Positions 24,392-32,858 of a stretch of DNA of 64,000 nucleotides are shown here, in pieces. The position numbers were made by a program, and so were the translations under genes. Source of the DNA: Paenibacillus_AR sp051594765. GTDB taxonomy: Bacteria > Bacillota > Bacilli > Paenibacillales > NBRC-103111. How positions within the stretch are numbered: the first letter of the stretch is position 1; each line of letters begins with the position of its first letter. The DNA is taken from positions 124,001-188,000 of the forward strand of contig NZ_JBPPGJ010000003.1 in the NCBI RefSeq assembly GCF_051594765.1. The letters are read 5' to 3'. The notes under the pieces were generated by a model. It did no database searches. It had not been told where the DNA came from and saw only the letters and a list, made by a program, of their open reading frames with translations.

Positions 24392-24492
24392 CCCAGAAGG
24401 GCGGCGGAGGGAGAACCCTCAACCCCTCTACCTCACTAGCCCCGACTCGCACTTAAGGTCTATCTCTCACCCCCACCCGGTCACTCCGGCAA

Positions 24493-24522
24493 AAAAATAC
24501 CCCGGGACAAATCCTCCCGGGG
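24493..24522 (-). terminator. Intrinsic terminator of thiM
   Basis: On the minus strand the arms CCCCGGGA and TCCCGGGG (24500-24507 and 24515-24522 on plus) are followed by a TATTTTTTT run. The stretch 24392-24490 contains nothing recognisable. Confidence 0.85.
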
Positions 24523-24530
24523 AAATCCAT

Positions 24531-25349
24531 TTAGAGCTCGACCACCGATACCTTGGCGGATTGATCCACCTCTTGCGCCGTGATTTTGTGCAGCTGGTTC
24601 AACAGCTCCATCTGGAAGGTACCCGGCCGGTCCGGTCCGGATACGGCGACGGCGGCCTCGGCAGCCACGCCGTAGTAAGCCAGGGCGGCTACTGCCGCTT
24701 CGGCAGGGGTTGCCGCTATTGCGGCGAAGGCCCCGATGACTGAGGTCAGCAGGCACCCGGTACCCGTCACCTTCGTCAGAAGCGGCGTGCCGTTGCTGAT
24801 GCGATAAGTGACCGTGCCGTCGCTGACAAAGTCATCCTTGCCGGTTACGGCAACGGTGCAGCCCAGCTTCAGCGCTGCCCTGCGCGCCAAAGCACCGGCG
24901 TCTCCTGCTTCTCCGGAGGCATCCACCCCCTTGATCGCCCACGCCTCTCCGATAACATTGGCCACCTCGGCGGCATTGCCGCGCAATATGGTGACTCGCA
25001 GCTCGTCCATCATCCGGCGGGCCGTCTCCGTCCGGTAAGGCGTAGCTCCCGCACCAACCGGGTCGAAGACCACCGGAACTCCGTGCTCATTCGCTGAATG
25101 GCCGGCCACGTGCATGGCGTGGACCACTGTCTCGTCCAAGGTGCCCATATTCAAGACCAGGGCGCCAGCGATTCGGGCCATATCGGCGACCTCTTCTTTG
25201 GCGTAGGCCATCACCGGAGAAGCTCCCAGTGCCAGCAGCCCGTTCGCCGTGTAGTTGGTCACCACCACATTGGTGATGTTATGGACCAACGGATTGTCCG
25301 ATCTAACCTTCTCCAACTGACTGCCCAACGCGATTCCGCTTTCCCTCAT
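24531..25349 (-). CDS. thiM: Hydroxyethylthiazole kinase
   Basis: This 272-residue ribokinase-like ThiM phosphorylates 4-methyl-5-(2-hydroxyethyl)thiazole for thiamine salvage. Motifs are NPLVHNITNVVVTNYTANGLLALGASPVM, VVFDPVGAGATPYRT, ILRGNAAEV, AVTGKDDFVSDG and the anion hole/catalytic Cys segment KVTGTGCLLTSVIGAF. ATG 25349 has GGAGGAG 9 nt upstream. The longer frame covers the riboswitch leader and is not coding. It is monocistronic here, controlled by the TPP riboswitch. The thiE/thiD partners are not in the window. Confidence 0.94.
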   Translation of the reverse strand: MRESGIALGSQLEKVRSDNPLVHNITNVVVTNYTANGLLALGASPVMAYAKEEVADMARIAGALVLNMGTLDETVVHAMHVAGHSANEHGVPVVFDPVGAGATPYRTETARRMMDELRVTILRGNAAEVANVIGEAWAIKGVDASGEAGDAGALARRAALKLGCTVAVTGKDDFVSDGTVTYRISNGTPLLTKVTGTGCLLTSVIGAFAAIAATPAEAAVAALAYYGVAAEAAVAVSGPDRPGTFQMELLNQLHKITAQEVDQSAKVSVVEL

Positions 25350-25410
25350 GACCCAACTCTCCTCCAACCGATGTATTCCGAGATCCAGCGCCATGAACCC
25401 GTATACGACA

Positions 25411-25545
25411 GAAGGACACTCCGCCCCATAGCAAAGTGTCCTTCCACGACCTCTCCCTACGCTGGCATGATCCAACAGGTTCAAATGGTAAACGGCGGCC
25501 CAGCCGTACTCTCAGCCCGTTCCTTCGGACTCCCACGCTGTATTC
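25411..25545 (-). ncRNA. TPP riboswitch (THI element) of thiM with expression platform
   Basis: Read on the minus strand, the leader holds the conserved pieces in order: GGGCTGAGAGTACGG, then TTTGAACCTGTTGGATCATG, then CCAGCGTAGGGAGA (aptamer about 25540 to 25450). Downstream GAAGGACAC (25444-25436) pairs with GTGTCCTTC (25419-25411) without a T tract. Control may therefore be by translation or by an alternative fold rather than by a simple terminator. Confidence 0.92.
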
Positions 25546-25555
25546 GATTGCTCTT

Positions 25556-25584
25556 ATCATAATTCACCGGAGACCGCGGGTCAA
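25556..25584 (-). promoter_or_regulatory. Promoter of thiM leader
   Basis: On the minus strand the -35 is TTGACC (25584-25579) and the -10 is TATGAT (25561-25556), with a 17-bp spacer. It is placed right before the TPP aptamer. Confidence 0.7.
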
Positions 25585-25626
25585 CGGGAGACGGGCAAGC
25601 TGCTCTGACGAGCCCTGCCGGTCAAC

Positions 25627-27423
25627 CTAGTTATGCACGCTGCGCCAGCTGCCCAAGGCCGTTATGTCCTCCGCCCCCTCTTCCGCATAGCCCTCGCAGA
25701 TGAAGCCCGGCACTTCCCGGCCGTCGGCCAGCTCCACTTTGCCGATGCCGAGGGGGGCCGGGATGGAGGCTGCGAAGCCGCCGAAGGCCGCCAGCGGCAT
25801 CTCCCACAGCTCCAGCCGCACAGCGCCTCCTCCCCGCGCAGCCTTGATCATACCCGGCTTGGCCGGGGTGGTCGGGAGCTTGACGAAGCGGTATTTCGGA
25901 GCGGACTCCGCCTCCTCCACAAAACGGGCTCCGCACGCCTGCATCTGCTTCTCCAGCGGATAGCCCCGCATATGCAAGCCGCATACCGCCACCAAGGTCA
26001 CAGGAGCTTCCAGAGACTCCTTAGCAACGGCAGCCGACGCTTCCGCCGCTGCAGGGAAAGCTCCCTCCGGCTCTCCGCTTGCCGAGAACCATGCAGCCGC
26101 TCCACGGATCAAGTCCTCCCGCTCCCAGGAGGCGAAAAAGGTGATGCCGAACGGAACCCGGTCCGCCGCGTCGCAGGCAGGAACCGCAACGGCGCACTGA
26201 TCCAGCAGGTTGCAGTGGTTGGTATAGCGGCCCATATCCCGGTTCGCCTCCACCGGCTGCTCGCGGACCTGTTCCCGGGTCCAGGTGCCGCCGGCCGTCG
26301 GAAGCACCAGCACGGCGTCCTCCAACAGCTTGCGCGCTTCCAGCTTCAGCGCCTGGAGCCGGTGGATGGCCCGAAAGACGGAGGCCGCATCATAATCGGG
26401 CGAGGCCCCCGATCGCAGCACCCGCTCCGTTACCGGGAAGGCTGCGCCGGGATGGGATTCGATGAAGCCACCAAGGTCCGCCCAGCGCTCCGCGACCCAT
26501 GGCCCCTCATATAGGATGGCGGCAGCCTCCGAGAACAGGCCGGTGTCCACATAATGGACGGGCAAGCCGAGCCCGGCCAACCGCTCCACCGTCTTCGCCC
26601 AAGCCGCCGAGTACTCCGACGCATAGGGACCGAAAAACTCGGGAGCCTGCAGCGGAAGGCACAGCTTGGAGGGCCGCTTGGACCCGGACGGGACCGCCAC
26701 ATGGCGTGACCAAGGATCCTCCGGATGCGCCCCGCGTGCTGCCGCGTCTACTGCGCAAGCGTCATTCAGGCTGTGCGCGAAGACCGTGACGCAGTCCAGA
26801 CTGGCGCAAGCCGGCACCACTCCTCGGGTCGGCCAAGCTCCCAAGCTCGGCTTGTAGCCGACCAAGCCGTTCAAAGCTGCCGGCACTCTCCCGGAGCCGG
26901 CGGTGTCGGTTCCCAAGGCGAAGGCCGCTTGCCCCCTCGCCACGGATACGGCAGACCCGGAGCTGGAGCCGCCGGATATCAGCTCGGGGCGAAGTGCGTT
27001 ATGCGTCTCGCCGTAGGGGCTTCGGGTGCCGACCAGGCCGGTGGCGAACTGGTCGAGGTTGGTTTTGCCTATGGGAATGGCGCCGGCTGCAATCAGCCGC
27101 TCAACGACTGCCGCATGAACTGTCGGCTCATACGCATAGTCGGGGCAGGCGGCTGTCGTCGGTAACCCCGCCACGTCGATATTATCCTTCACGGCGAACG
27201 GAATCCCCCATAACGGCAGCGATTCCGGGCCGGATTGCTCCAGCCGTTCCAGATAGGGGGCCAGCCGCTCCATGGCGGGAGGCGTGATCCAAATGTTCAT
27301 GCCGGCATCCCGCTCCGCCCGCCGTACGACTTCCTCCATAACCTCCCGCGGATTCAGAACCCTCTCCAGATACAGGCTGCGCAAGCCTTCCACCGTCAGC
27401 GACTCGGGAATCGGTTTACTCAT
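25627..27423 (-). CDS. atzF: Allophanate hydrolase
   Basis: This 598-residue protein hydrolyses allophanate to ammonium and CO2. The amidase-signature domain (about 1-440) has Lys79 in FAVKDNIDVAG, the cis-Ser segment SGGSSSGSA (about 150-158) and nucleophile Ser177 in TDTAGSGRVPA. The C-terminal domain (about 460-598, LVAVCGLHMRGYPLE...) is typical of AtzF and helps decarboxylation. The ATG overlaps the end of the carboxylase gene by 4 nt. Within this operon it is the last step, acting on allophanate made by the carboxyguanidine deiminase (or directly by carboxylation of urea). Confidence 0.93.
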   Translation of the reverse strand: MSKPIPESLTVEGLRSLYLERVLNPREVMEEVVRRAERDAGMNIWITPPAMERLAPYLERLEQSGPESLPLWGIPFAVKDNIDVAGLPTTAACPDYAYEPTVHAAVVERLIAAGAIPIGKTNLDQFATGLVGTRSPYGETHNALRPELISGGSSSGSAVSVARGQAAFALGTDTAGSGRVPAALNGLVGYKPSLGAWPTRGVVPACASLDCVTVFAHSLNDACAVDAAARGAHPEDPWSRHVAVPSGSKRPSKLCLPLQAPEFFGPYASEYSAAWAKTVERLAGLGLPVHYVDTGLFSEAAAILYEGPWVAERWADLGGFIESHPGAAFPVTERVLRSGASPDYDAASVFRAIHRLQALKLEARKLLEDAVLVLPTAGGTWTREQVREQPVEANRDMGRYTNHCNLLDQCAVAVPACDAADRVPFGITFFASWEREDLIRGAAAWFSASGEPEGAFPAAAEASAAVAKESLEAPVTLVAVCGLHMRGYPLEKQMQACGARFVEEAESAPKYRFVKLPTTPAKPGMIKAARGGGAVRLELWEMPLAAFGGFAASIPAPLGIGKVELADGREVPGFICEGYAEEGAEDITALGSWRSVHN

Positions 27424-30400
27424 GCACAGGTCAGCTCCTTTTCATCGGTTGGGGCCGGGATCATGCCGGCGATTAACTGCCCCGCGTTCACTCCGTCACC
27501 GGGCTTGACGCACACCTCGGCGACGATACCGTCAAACGCGGCCGGCTGGGAAAATTCCATTTTCATCGATTCCACGATGATCAAGGGATCGCCCTTGCGC
27601 ACATGCTGTCCTGGCTCGACCAGAACCTTCCAAACACTGCCCGGCATGGAGCAGCGCACGGCATCCGCCCCTTCGGGCAGCGGGTTCTCCTGGACGGAAC
27701 CGGCCGTCTCCAGCTCGGATACATATTCGGCCAAGCCGTCCGCCTTCCAGCGCTCCCTCTCTTCCCGGAAGGCATTGCGCTGAACGGTCCGGAAGTCGTC
27801 TGCGCTGTCCTTGATCGAGTCCAGGAAGCTCAGGTACTCTCCCAAGTCGAAGACGGTCTCCGTGATGTCCGCCTCGAACCGTCCCCGCAGGAAGTCTTCT
27901 CTTAACCGCAGGAGCTCCTCCGCTTCCACCGGATAGAATTGGATCTGGTCGAAGAATCTCAGCAGCCAGGGCTTGCCGGGCTTGAAGCTCTCGGTGGAAC
28001 GCAGCCGGTTCCACATCTGGATGGTGCGGCCGACGAATTGGTAGCCGCCGGGACCCTCCATCCCGTAGACGCACATATACGCGCCACCGATGCCTACGGC
28101 ATTTTCCGGAGTCCAGGTTCGCGCAGGATTGTATTTGGTCGTGACGAGGCGATGTCTCGGATCCATCGGTGTCGCTACCGGCGCCCCCAAGTATACGTCT
28201 CCCAGCCCCAGCACCAAGTAGCTGGCGTCGAACACGATCCGGCGCACCTCATCCTCGCTGCCGAGACCGTTCACCCGGCGGATAAACTCCAGGTTGCTCG
28301 GGCACCAGGGGGCATCGGGACGGACGTTTTGCTGGTAGCGCTCAATGGCCAGGCGCGTGGCGGGATCGTCCCAGGACAGCGGGAGCCGTACGATCCGGGA
28401 AGGCACCCGGATGGACTCCAGCGGCGGCAGCCCGGCATCCAGCTCCAGCAAGCGGCTGCAGGCTTCGCGGACCGCAATGCGCGTGCGGTCCAGATGCACT
28501 TGCAGCGAACGAATTCCCGGCGTCAGATCCAGGATCGGAACGGCCCCCTTCTCCTCTATGGCCTCCATCAAAGCATGGACGCGGAACCGGAGCACCAAAT
28601 CCAGTTCCATGTCTCCGTACTCCACCAGGAGATTGTCGTCTCCGCTGCACCGGATGGTGACCGGCAGGCCGGGGGTGTGCTCGGCCCGGGCCAGTACCGG
28701 GTATTCCGGACTTAGCGAGGCTCCGGCATCCTGGCGGGCGGGCAGCTGCTCCAATGCACGGTCAATCGCCGTCAGGTGAGCTGCGGACGTACCGCGTGCT
28801 GTTACAGACTCAATCTCTCCTCCGGTCGCCTGGGCCCCGAGCTGTTGAAGCCACATCTCTTGCATGTGCCGAAGCCAGTCCGCCTCCTCCAAGGTGATCA
28901 GGCGGAAGCGGACCTCATCGCCGGGATGCAGCTGGCCCAGCTTCCACAGCTCGGCCCAAGCGGTGGTGACGGGGCAGACGAAGCCCCCCAGACTAGGTCC
29001 GTCCGGCCCTAGCAGAATCGGCATGTCACCGGTAAGATCCAAGGTCCCGACTGCATAGGCGTTGTCGTGAATGTTGGACGGATGCAGGCCTGCCTCGCCT
29101 CCGTCCTCCCGGACCCACAAGGGCGCAGGCCCCTTCAGGCGGACACCGGTCCGGGAGCTGTTGAAGTGAACCTCCCATGAGGTCGACGTAAGCAGATCCA
29201 AGTATTCCGGCCGCAGGAATTCGCCCGTACAATGGGGGCCGGGAATGACCCCGATGGTCCACTCCCGGGTCAGGGAGGGCGCATTCAGGGGAACCGCTGC
29301 GATAAGGGAAGCGGGGACGGCCGCTGCATTCACCCGCAGCACATCCCCTGTGCGGAGCGCCCGGCCGCCGTGCCCGCCGAAGCCGCCCAGCGTAAACGTG
29401 GCCGAGCTGCCGAGAATCTTCGGCATATCGAAGCCGCCTTCCACCAGCAGGTAGGTGCGGAGACCCGCTTGGGCTTCGCCGAAGGCCAGCAGTTGTCCGC
29501 GCTCCGCCCGCAGCGGACGGTACAGCGGTACAGGAACGCCGTCGAGCTCCGGCTTCATATCGGCTCCGGTGATGCAGAACCACAAGCCGTCGCGGAACCG
29601 GTAGGAGCCACCCCGCAGGGTCAGCTCCAAGCCGCTGGCACTGTCGGCGTTGCCCAGGAGCTTATTGCCGGTCCGAAAAGCCAGCGGATCCATCGGGCCG
29701 CAAGGTGGCACGCCTACGTCCCAGTGTCCGGTCCGGCCCGGAAAATCCTGCACGGTGGTCTGCACGCCGCCGTCCAGCACCTCTATGGCCCGCTCCGCCG
29801 GCGCAAAGCCGTTCAGAAGCTGGGTGTACACCTGCCCCTCCCCGACCGCCGGGTCCCGTAGCAGCTCCTGCAGGTACAGGAGGTTGGTGGTGATGCCGTA
29901 GAGGCGGGTCTTCTCCAAAGCCGCGATCAGCTTGCGGATGGCATCGGCCCGGTCTGTGCCGTGTACGATGATCTTGGCCAGCATCGGGTCGTACAGTGTC
30001 GTAATGCCGATGCCGTCCCTGACCCAGGTCTCGATCCTCGCATCCTCCGGGAAGAGCGCTTGATCCAGTTGACCGGCGCTGGGACGAAACTGCTGAAGGC
30101 AGTCCTCCGCATAGATCCGGGCCTGAATGCTGTGCCCCGCCGGCTCCCGCACCAACGCCTCCAGCCCCCGCAGCTCTCCTGCGGCCTCCCGGACCATCCA
30201 CTCCACCAGGTCGATGCCCAGCACTTCCTCCGTAACCCCGTGCTCCACCTGCAGGCGGGTATTGACCTCCAGGAAGTAGAAGCCGCAGGTCTCCGGATCA
30301 TAGAGGAACTCCACGGTTCCTGCGCTCCGGTAGCCGGCCACAGCCGCTAATCTGCGGGCGGCGTCCAGCATCTCCGCCCGGACGGCAGCCGGAAGGTTCG

Positions 30401-31130
30401 GCGCCGGCGATTCCTCGATAACCTTCTGGTTCCTGCGCTGGATGGAGCAGTCCCGCTCCCCCAGGGCAACGACCTCGCCGTAGGCGTTGCCGAAGATCTG
30501 CACCTCGACGTGGCGGGCCCGGGCGATATACTTCTCCAGGAACAGGCCTCCGTTCCGGAAGTTCGTCTCCGCCAGGTGCCTTACTCCGTCGTAAGCGGCC
30601 CGCAGGGCCTCCTCGTCTGCGCAGACCCGCATGCCGATGCCGCCGCCCCCTGCCGTGCTCTTCAGGATCACGGGATAGCCGATGGACGCCGCTTGCTCCA
30701 GCGCGTCCTCCAGCTCCGTGATCAATCCGGTCCCCGGCAGAAGCGGCACCCCGGCTTCCTCGGCCAGCTCCCGCGCGGTATGCTTCAAGCCGAAGCGCTC
30801 CATCTGCTCCGGCGTCGGCCCGATAAAGACAAGGCCCCGCTCCCTGCAGGCCCGGGCGAATTCCGCATTCTCGCTTAGGAAGCCGTAGCCGGGGTGGATG
30901 GCCTCCGCCCCGGTCTCAAGCGCCGTCTGCAGAATCCGCTCCGCATCAAGGTAGCTATCCTTGGCGGGGCCCTCTCCGATCAGCACCGCTTCATCGGCGC
31001 CGTCCACATGCAGGCTGTCCTGGTCCGCCTGCGTATACACCGCTACGGACGCGATTCCCAGCTTCCTGAGCGTCCGCTCGATCCTAACGGCGATGGCCCC
31101 GCGGTTGGCAATCAATATTTTGTGGAACAT
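27420..31130 (-). CDS. Biotin-dependent urea/guanidine carboxylase
   Basis: This 1236-residue multidomain enzyme has biotin carboxylase at about 1-450 (ATP-grasp GGGGIGMRV; EVNTRLQVEHGVTE), carboxyltransferase (KipA/KipI-like halves) at about 450-1080 and a biotinyl domain at the end with VESMKMEF (biotin Lys1190). It is usually annotated as urea carboxylase. The guanidine-I riboswitch upstream and the two DUF1989 genes indicate a guanidine carboxylase. HPSNIHDN has Asn690 where, as I recall, urea enzymes carry Asp (K. lactis Asp1330) and guanidine enzymes Asn. That correspondence needs an alignment. The ATG follows GAAGGAGCGGATTCCT. Confidence 0.92.
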   Translation of the reverse strand: MFHKILIANRGAIAVRIERTLRKLGIASVAVYTQADQDSLHVDGADEAVLIGEGPAKDSYLDAERILQTALETGAEAIHPGYGFLSENAEFARACRERGLVFIGPTPEQMERFGLKHTARELAEEAGVPLLPGTGLITELEDALEQAASIGYPVILKSTAGGGGIGMRVCADEEALRAAYDGVRHLAETNFRNGGLFLEKYIARARHVEVQIFGNAYGEVVALGERDCSIQRRNQKVIEESPAPNLPAAVRAEMLDAARRLAAVAGYRSAGTVEFLYDPETCGFYFLEVNTRLQVEHGVTEEVLGIDLVEWMVREAAGELRGLEALVREPAGHSIQARIYAEDCLQQFRPSAGQLDQALFPEDARIETWVRDGIGITTLYDPMLAKIIVHGTDRADAIRKLIAALEKTRLYGITTNLLYLQELLRDPAVGEGQVYTQLLNGFAPAERAIEVLDGGVQTTVQDFPGRTGHWDVGVPPCGPMDPLAFRTGNKLLGNADSASGLELTLRGGSYRFRDGLWFCITGADMKPELDGVPVPLYRPLRAERGQLLAFGEAQAGLRTYLLVEGGFDMPKILGSSATFTLGGFGGHGGRALRTGDVLRVNAAAVPASLIAAVPLNAPSLTREWTIGVIPGPHCTGEFLRPEYLDLLTSTSWEVHFNSSRTGVRLKGPAPLWVREDGGEAGLHPSNIHDNAYAVGTLDLTGDMPILLGPDGPSLGGFVCPVTTAWAELWKLGQLHPGDEVRFRLITLEEADWLRHMQEMWLQQLGAQATGGEIESVTARGTSAAHLTAIDRALEQLPARQDAGASLSPEYPVLARAEHTPGLPVTIRCSGDDNLLVEYGDMELDLVLRFRVHALMEAIEEKGAVPILDLTPGIRSLQVHLDRTRIAVREACSRLLELDAGLPPLESIRVPSRIVRLPLSWDDPATRLAIERYQQNVRPDAPWCPSNLEFIRRVNGLGSEDEVRRIVFDASYLVLGLGDVYLGAPVATPMDPRHRLVTTKYNPARTWTPENAVGIGGAYMCVYGMEGPGGYQFVGRTIQMWNRLRSTESFKPGKPWLLRFFDQIQFYPVEAEELLRLREDFLRGRFEADITETVFDLGEYLSFLDSIKDSADDFRTVQRNAFREERERWKADGLAEYVSELETAGSVQENPLPEGADAVRCSMPGSVWKVLVEPGQHVRKGDPLIIVESMKMEFSQPAAFDGIVAEVCVKPGDGVNAGQLIAGMIPAPTDEKELTCA

Positions 31131-31175
31131 AGGAATCCGCTCCTTCTACAAAGATGTTGGTCTGCCTCGGAAGCC

Positions 31176-31826
31176 TCAGCCGTTCCAGATCAGCACACGG
31201 ATTGGCGTCGGATTATAAGCGTTGCATGGATTGTTCAATTGGGGGCAGTTGCTGATGAGCACCGTCGTCCGGCACAGAGACTCCAGCTCCACGTAGCAGC
31301 CCGGTCCCGATACCCCGTCGTCGAACCGGAGCCCGCCCTCGGACGTAACCGGCACATTCATGAAGAAGTTGATGTTCGGCGCCAGATCACGCTTAGAGTA
31401 AGCCCCCTCCCGGGTCGCCAGCTGCAGCATGAAGGTGTCCCGGCAGTTGTGCATGTGCTCCTTCTCATGGGCATAACGCACCGTGTTGCTCTGAGCCGAG
31501 CAGGAGCCCCCTACCGTATCGTGCCTGCCGCACGTATCGGCTACGATCCGGAGCAGCTCCTTGCCCGACTCCGCAAGCAGCACCGATCCGGCCGTCAGGT
31601 AGACGTTGCCTTGACCGGCGATCGTCGCCGTCGCGCTGTAGTGGTCCTCCGGCCGGTCCGCATCATAGAACAGCGTATCCGCCGCCTGATTGCCCTCCAC
31701 GTCCACGATCCGAAGCACCTGGCCCGGTTCCAAATCATAGATCCAGCCGTCTCCGGCCAGGATGGTCTTGTCGTATAGGGCATCCTCCGCTTGGCGGGGA
31801 CTTTCGACCCGATTGAATACGGTCAT
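31176..31826 (-). CDS. DUF1989 protein, likely carboxyguanidine deiminase subunit
   Basis: This 216-residue protein belongs to the urea carboxylase-associated (DUF1989) family: GQVLRIVDVEGNQAADTLFYDADRPEDHYSA, VGGSCSAQSNTVRY, NINFFMNVPV, DDGVSGPGCYVELESLCRTTVLISNCPQLNNPCNAYNPTPIRV. In guanidine operons, two such paralogues form carboxyguanidine deiminase (CgdA/CgdB), which converts carboxyguanidine to allophanate. Conserved His and Cys probably bind zinc. ATG 31826 has AAGGAGG 8 nt upstream. It sits 20 bp after its paralogue and 45 bp before the carboxylase. Confidence 0.9.
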   Translation of the reverse strand: MTVFNRVESPRQAEDALYDKTILAGDGWIYDLEPGQVLRIVDVEGNQAADTLFYDADRPEDHYSATATIAGQGNVYLTAGSVLLAESGKELLRIVADTCGRHDTVGGSCSAQSNTVRYAHEKEHMHNCRDTFMLQLATREGAYSKRDLAPNINFFMNVPVTSEGGLRFDDGVSGPGCYVELESLCRTTVLISNCPQLNNPCNAYNPTPIRVLIWNG

Positions 31827-31846
31827 GGCAATCGCCTCCTTATTGG

Positions 31847-32569
31847 TTATGAACGGCCCTTCAGGGCGTAATAGTCCCATGTATTCTCATAAGCCCGGCG
31901 GTTCTCCGGACGATGGTGGACACAGAGGTCATCCTCTGCGAGCGGCTCCGCCGGGAACACCTCGATCCGTACGGGCACCGACGGGTAAGGGGTTCTCGGA
32001 TCCAGAGGATTCGGCGTGTTGGAAACCACCAGAAGCACCTCCATCTCCGTCCGAAGCGTCACCGTCGCTCCAGCGGGGCAATGCTCCTCCACGAAGCGCA
32101 TGGTCCCGTCTTCGCCGCAGACCACCTTGGAGAACAGATTCACCACGGGCATCATATCCCTCGGACCCAGGCCGTTCCGGACCAGCTCTACGGTCAAATT
32201 CTCCAAGCCGCTGTTCAGCCGTTCGTTCCGCTGCTCCTGATAGGTGGTCGCCCCGTACTTGGCATCCGTGCTCCTGCGGGTTGTCACCCCGCAAACCGGA
32301 TCATGCCACCCGAGACTGTCCTGCACGATACCGGCCAGCACCCTTCCGTTGTCGCTCATCAGTACGTTCCCCCGGGTCAGACGGGAGGTATGCTGCGCCT
32401 TCAGGGTGTCCGGCATGTTGTACCGCTCCGTCAAATCCTCGGCGTGATACAGCAGCACCGCCGCATTCGCCCCCGGCTCCATAGCCGTAAACCTAACCAG
32501 CATCCCCTTGCCAATCCTTCCCGACCACTTGCCGCCGGCACCCAGGACCTTGCTCCATGTCCGATCCAT
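31847..32569 (-). CDS. DUF1989 protein, likely second carboxyguanidine deiminase subunit
   Basis: This 240-residue paralogue of the next gene has MLVRFTAMEPGANAAVLLYHAEDLTERYNMPDTLKAQH, CGVTTRRSTDAKYG, MMPVVNLFSKVVCGEDG, CPAGATVTLRTEMEVLLVVSNTPNPLDP. It is the first gene after the guanidine-I riboswitch. ATG 32569 has GGGAGGAA upstream. The upstream in-frame extension to 32797 crosses the aptamer and is not translated. It should pair with the DUF1989 partner as a heteromeric deiminase that handles the product of the carboxylase. Confidence 0.9.
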   Translation of the reverse strand: MDRTWSKVLGAGGKWSGRIGKGMLVRFTAMEPGANAAVLLYHAEDLTERYNMPDTLKAQHTSRLTRGNVLMSDNGRVLAGIVQDSLGWHDPVCGVTTRRSTDAKYGATTYQEQRNERLNSGLENLTVELVRNGLGPRDMMPVVNLFSKVVCGEDGTMRFVEEHCPAGATVTLRTEMEVLLVVSNTPNPLDPRTPYPSVPVRIEVFPAEPLAEDDLCVHHRPENRRAYENTWDYYALKGRS

Positions 32570-32589
32570 TCCCCATTCCTCCCGCTTGT

Positions 32590-32740
32590 TCAAAATAAAG
32601 AAAGCCCGGGAGACCATAAGATCTCCCAGGCTTTTATCCTTCCGTGTCATACGCTCCGGGCGGTGCCGAAACCCCGTCCTTCCCGTACGCCGTCTCTTGG
32701 ACCAGTCCTTCCCTACAGGGGAGCGGAACCCTAGACAGCT
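32590..32740 (-). ncRNA. Guanidine-I (ykkC) riboswitch with intrinsic terminator
   Basis: On the minus strand the aptamer reads TCTAGGGTTCCG, then ACTGGTCCAAGAGACGGCG, then ACACGGAAGGATAAAAGCC, the recognised guanidine-I conserved blocks. AAGCCTGGGAGA (32633-32622) then pairs with TCTCCCGGGCTT (32613-32602), followed by TCTTTATTTT, a terminator. The family mechanism is antitermination on guanidinium binding. It controls the four downstream genes. Confidence 0.93.
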
Positions 32741-32779
32741 TGGCGTTTCCCTCCGATCGGAGAGAAACCGATATGTGGT

Positions 32780-32796
32780 TGTCATGTTATCTAACA
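32780..32796. promoter_or_regulatory. GlnR/TnrA box downstream of guanidine-operon -10
   Basis: TGTCA-TGTTATC-TAACA fits TGTNA-N7-TNACA perfectly. It is centred about 11 bp downstream of the likely start point, so GlnR binding should block transcription. Confidence 0.8.
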
Positions 32797-32805
32797 TTTA
32801 CCCGT

Positions 32806-32835
32806 AGTATATCCCCGACTCCCAAACACTGTCAA
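32806..32835 (-). promoter_or_regulatory. Promoter of guanidine operon
   Basis: On the minus strand a perfect -35 TTGACA (32835-32830), an 18-bp spacer and -10 TATACT (32811-32806) lie between the permease stop codon and the riboswitch. The operon can therefore be expressed independently of the permease. Confidence 0.85.
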
Positions 32836-32841
32836 TACCGA

Positions 32842-32858
32842 TGTTAGGTATAATTACA
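32842..32858. promoter_or_regulatory. GlnR/TnrA box upstream of guanidine-operon -35
   Basis: TGTTA-GGTATAA-TTACA is a perfect match to TGTNA-N7-TNACA. It is centred near -51 relative to the likely start, the usual place for TnrA/GlnR activation. It overlaps the stop codon of the upstream permease gene. Confidence 0.78.

Noticed and set aside
27420..31130. Plain urea carboxylase for urea use
   Set aside because: The sequence family fits, but the guanidine-I riboswitch and two DUF1989 deiminase genes make guanidine the better substrate.
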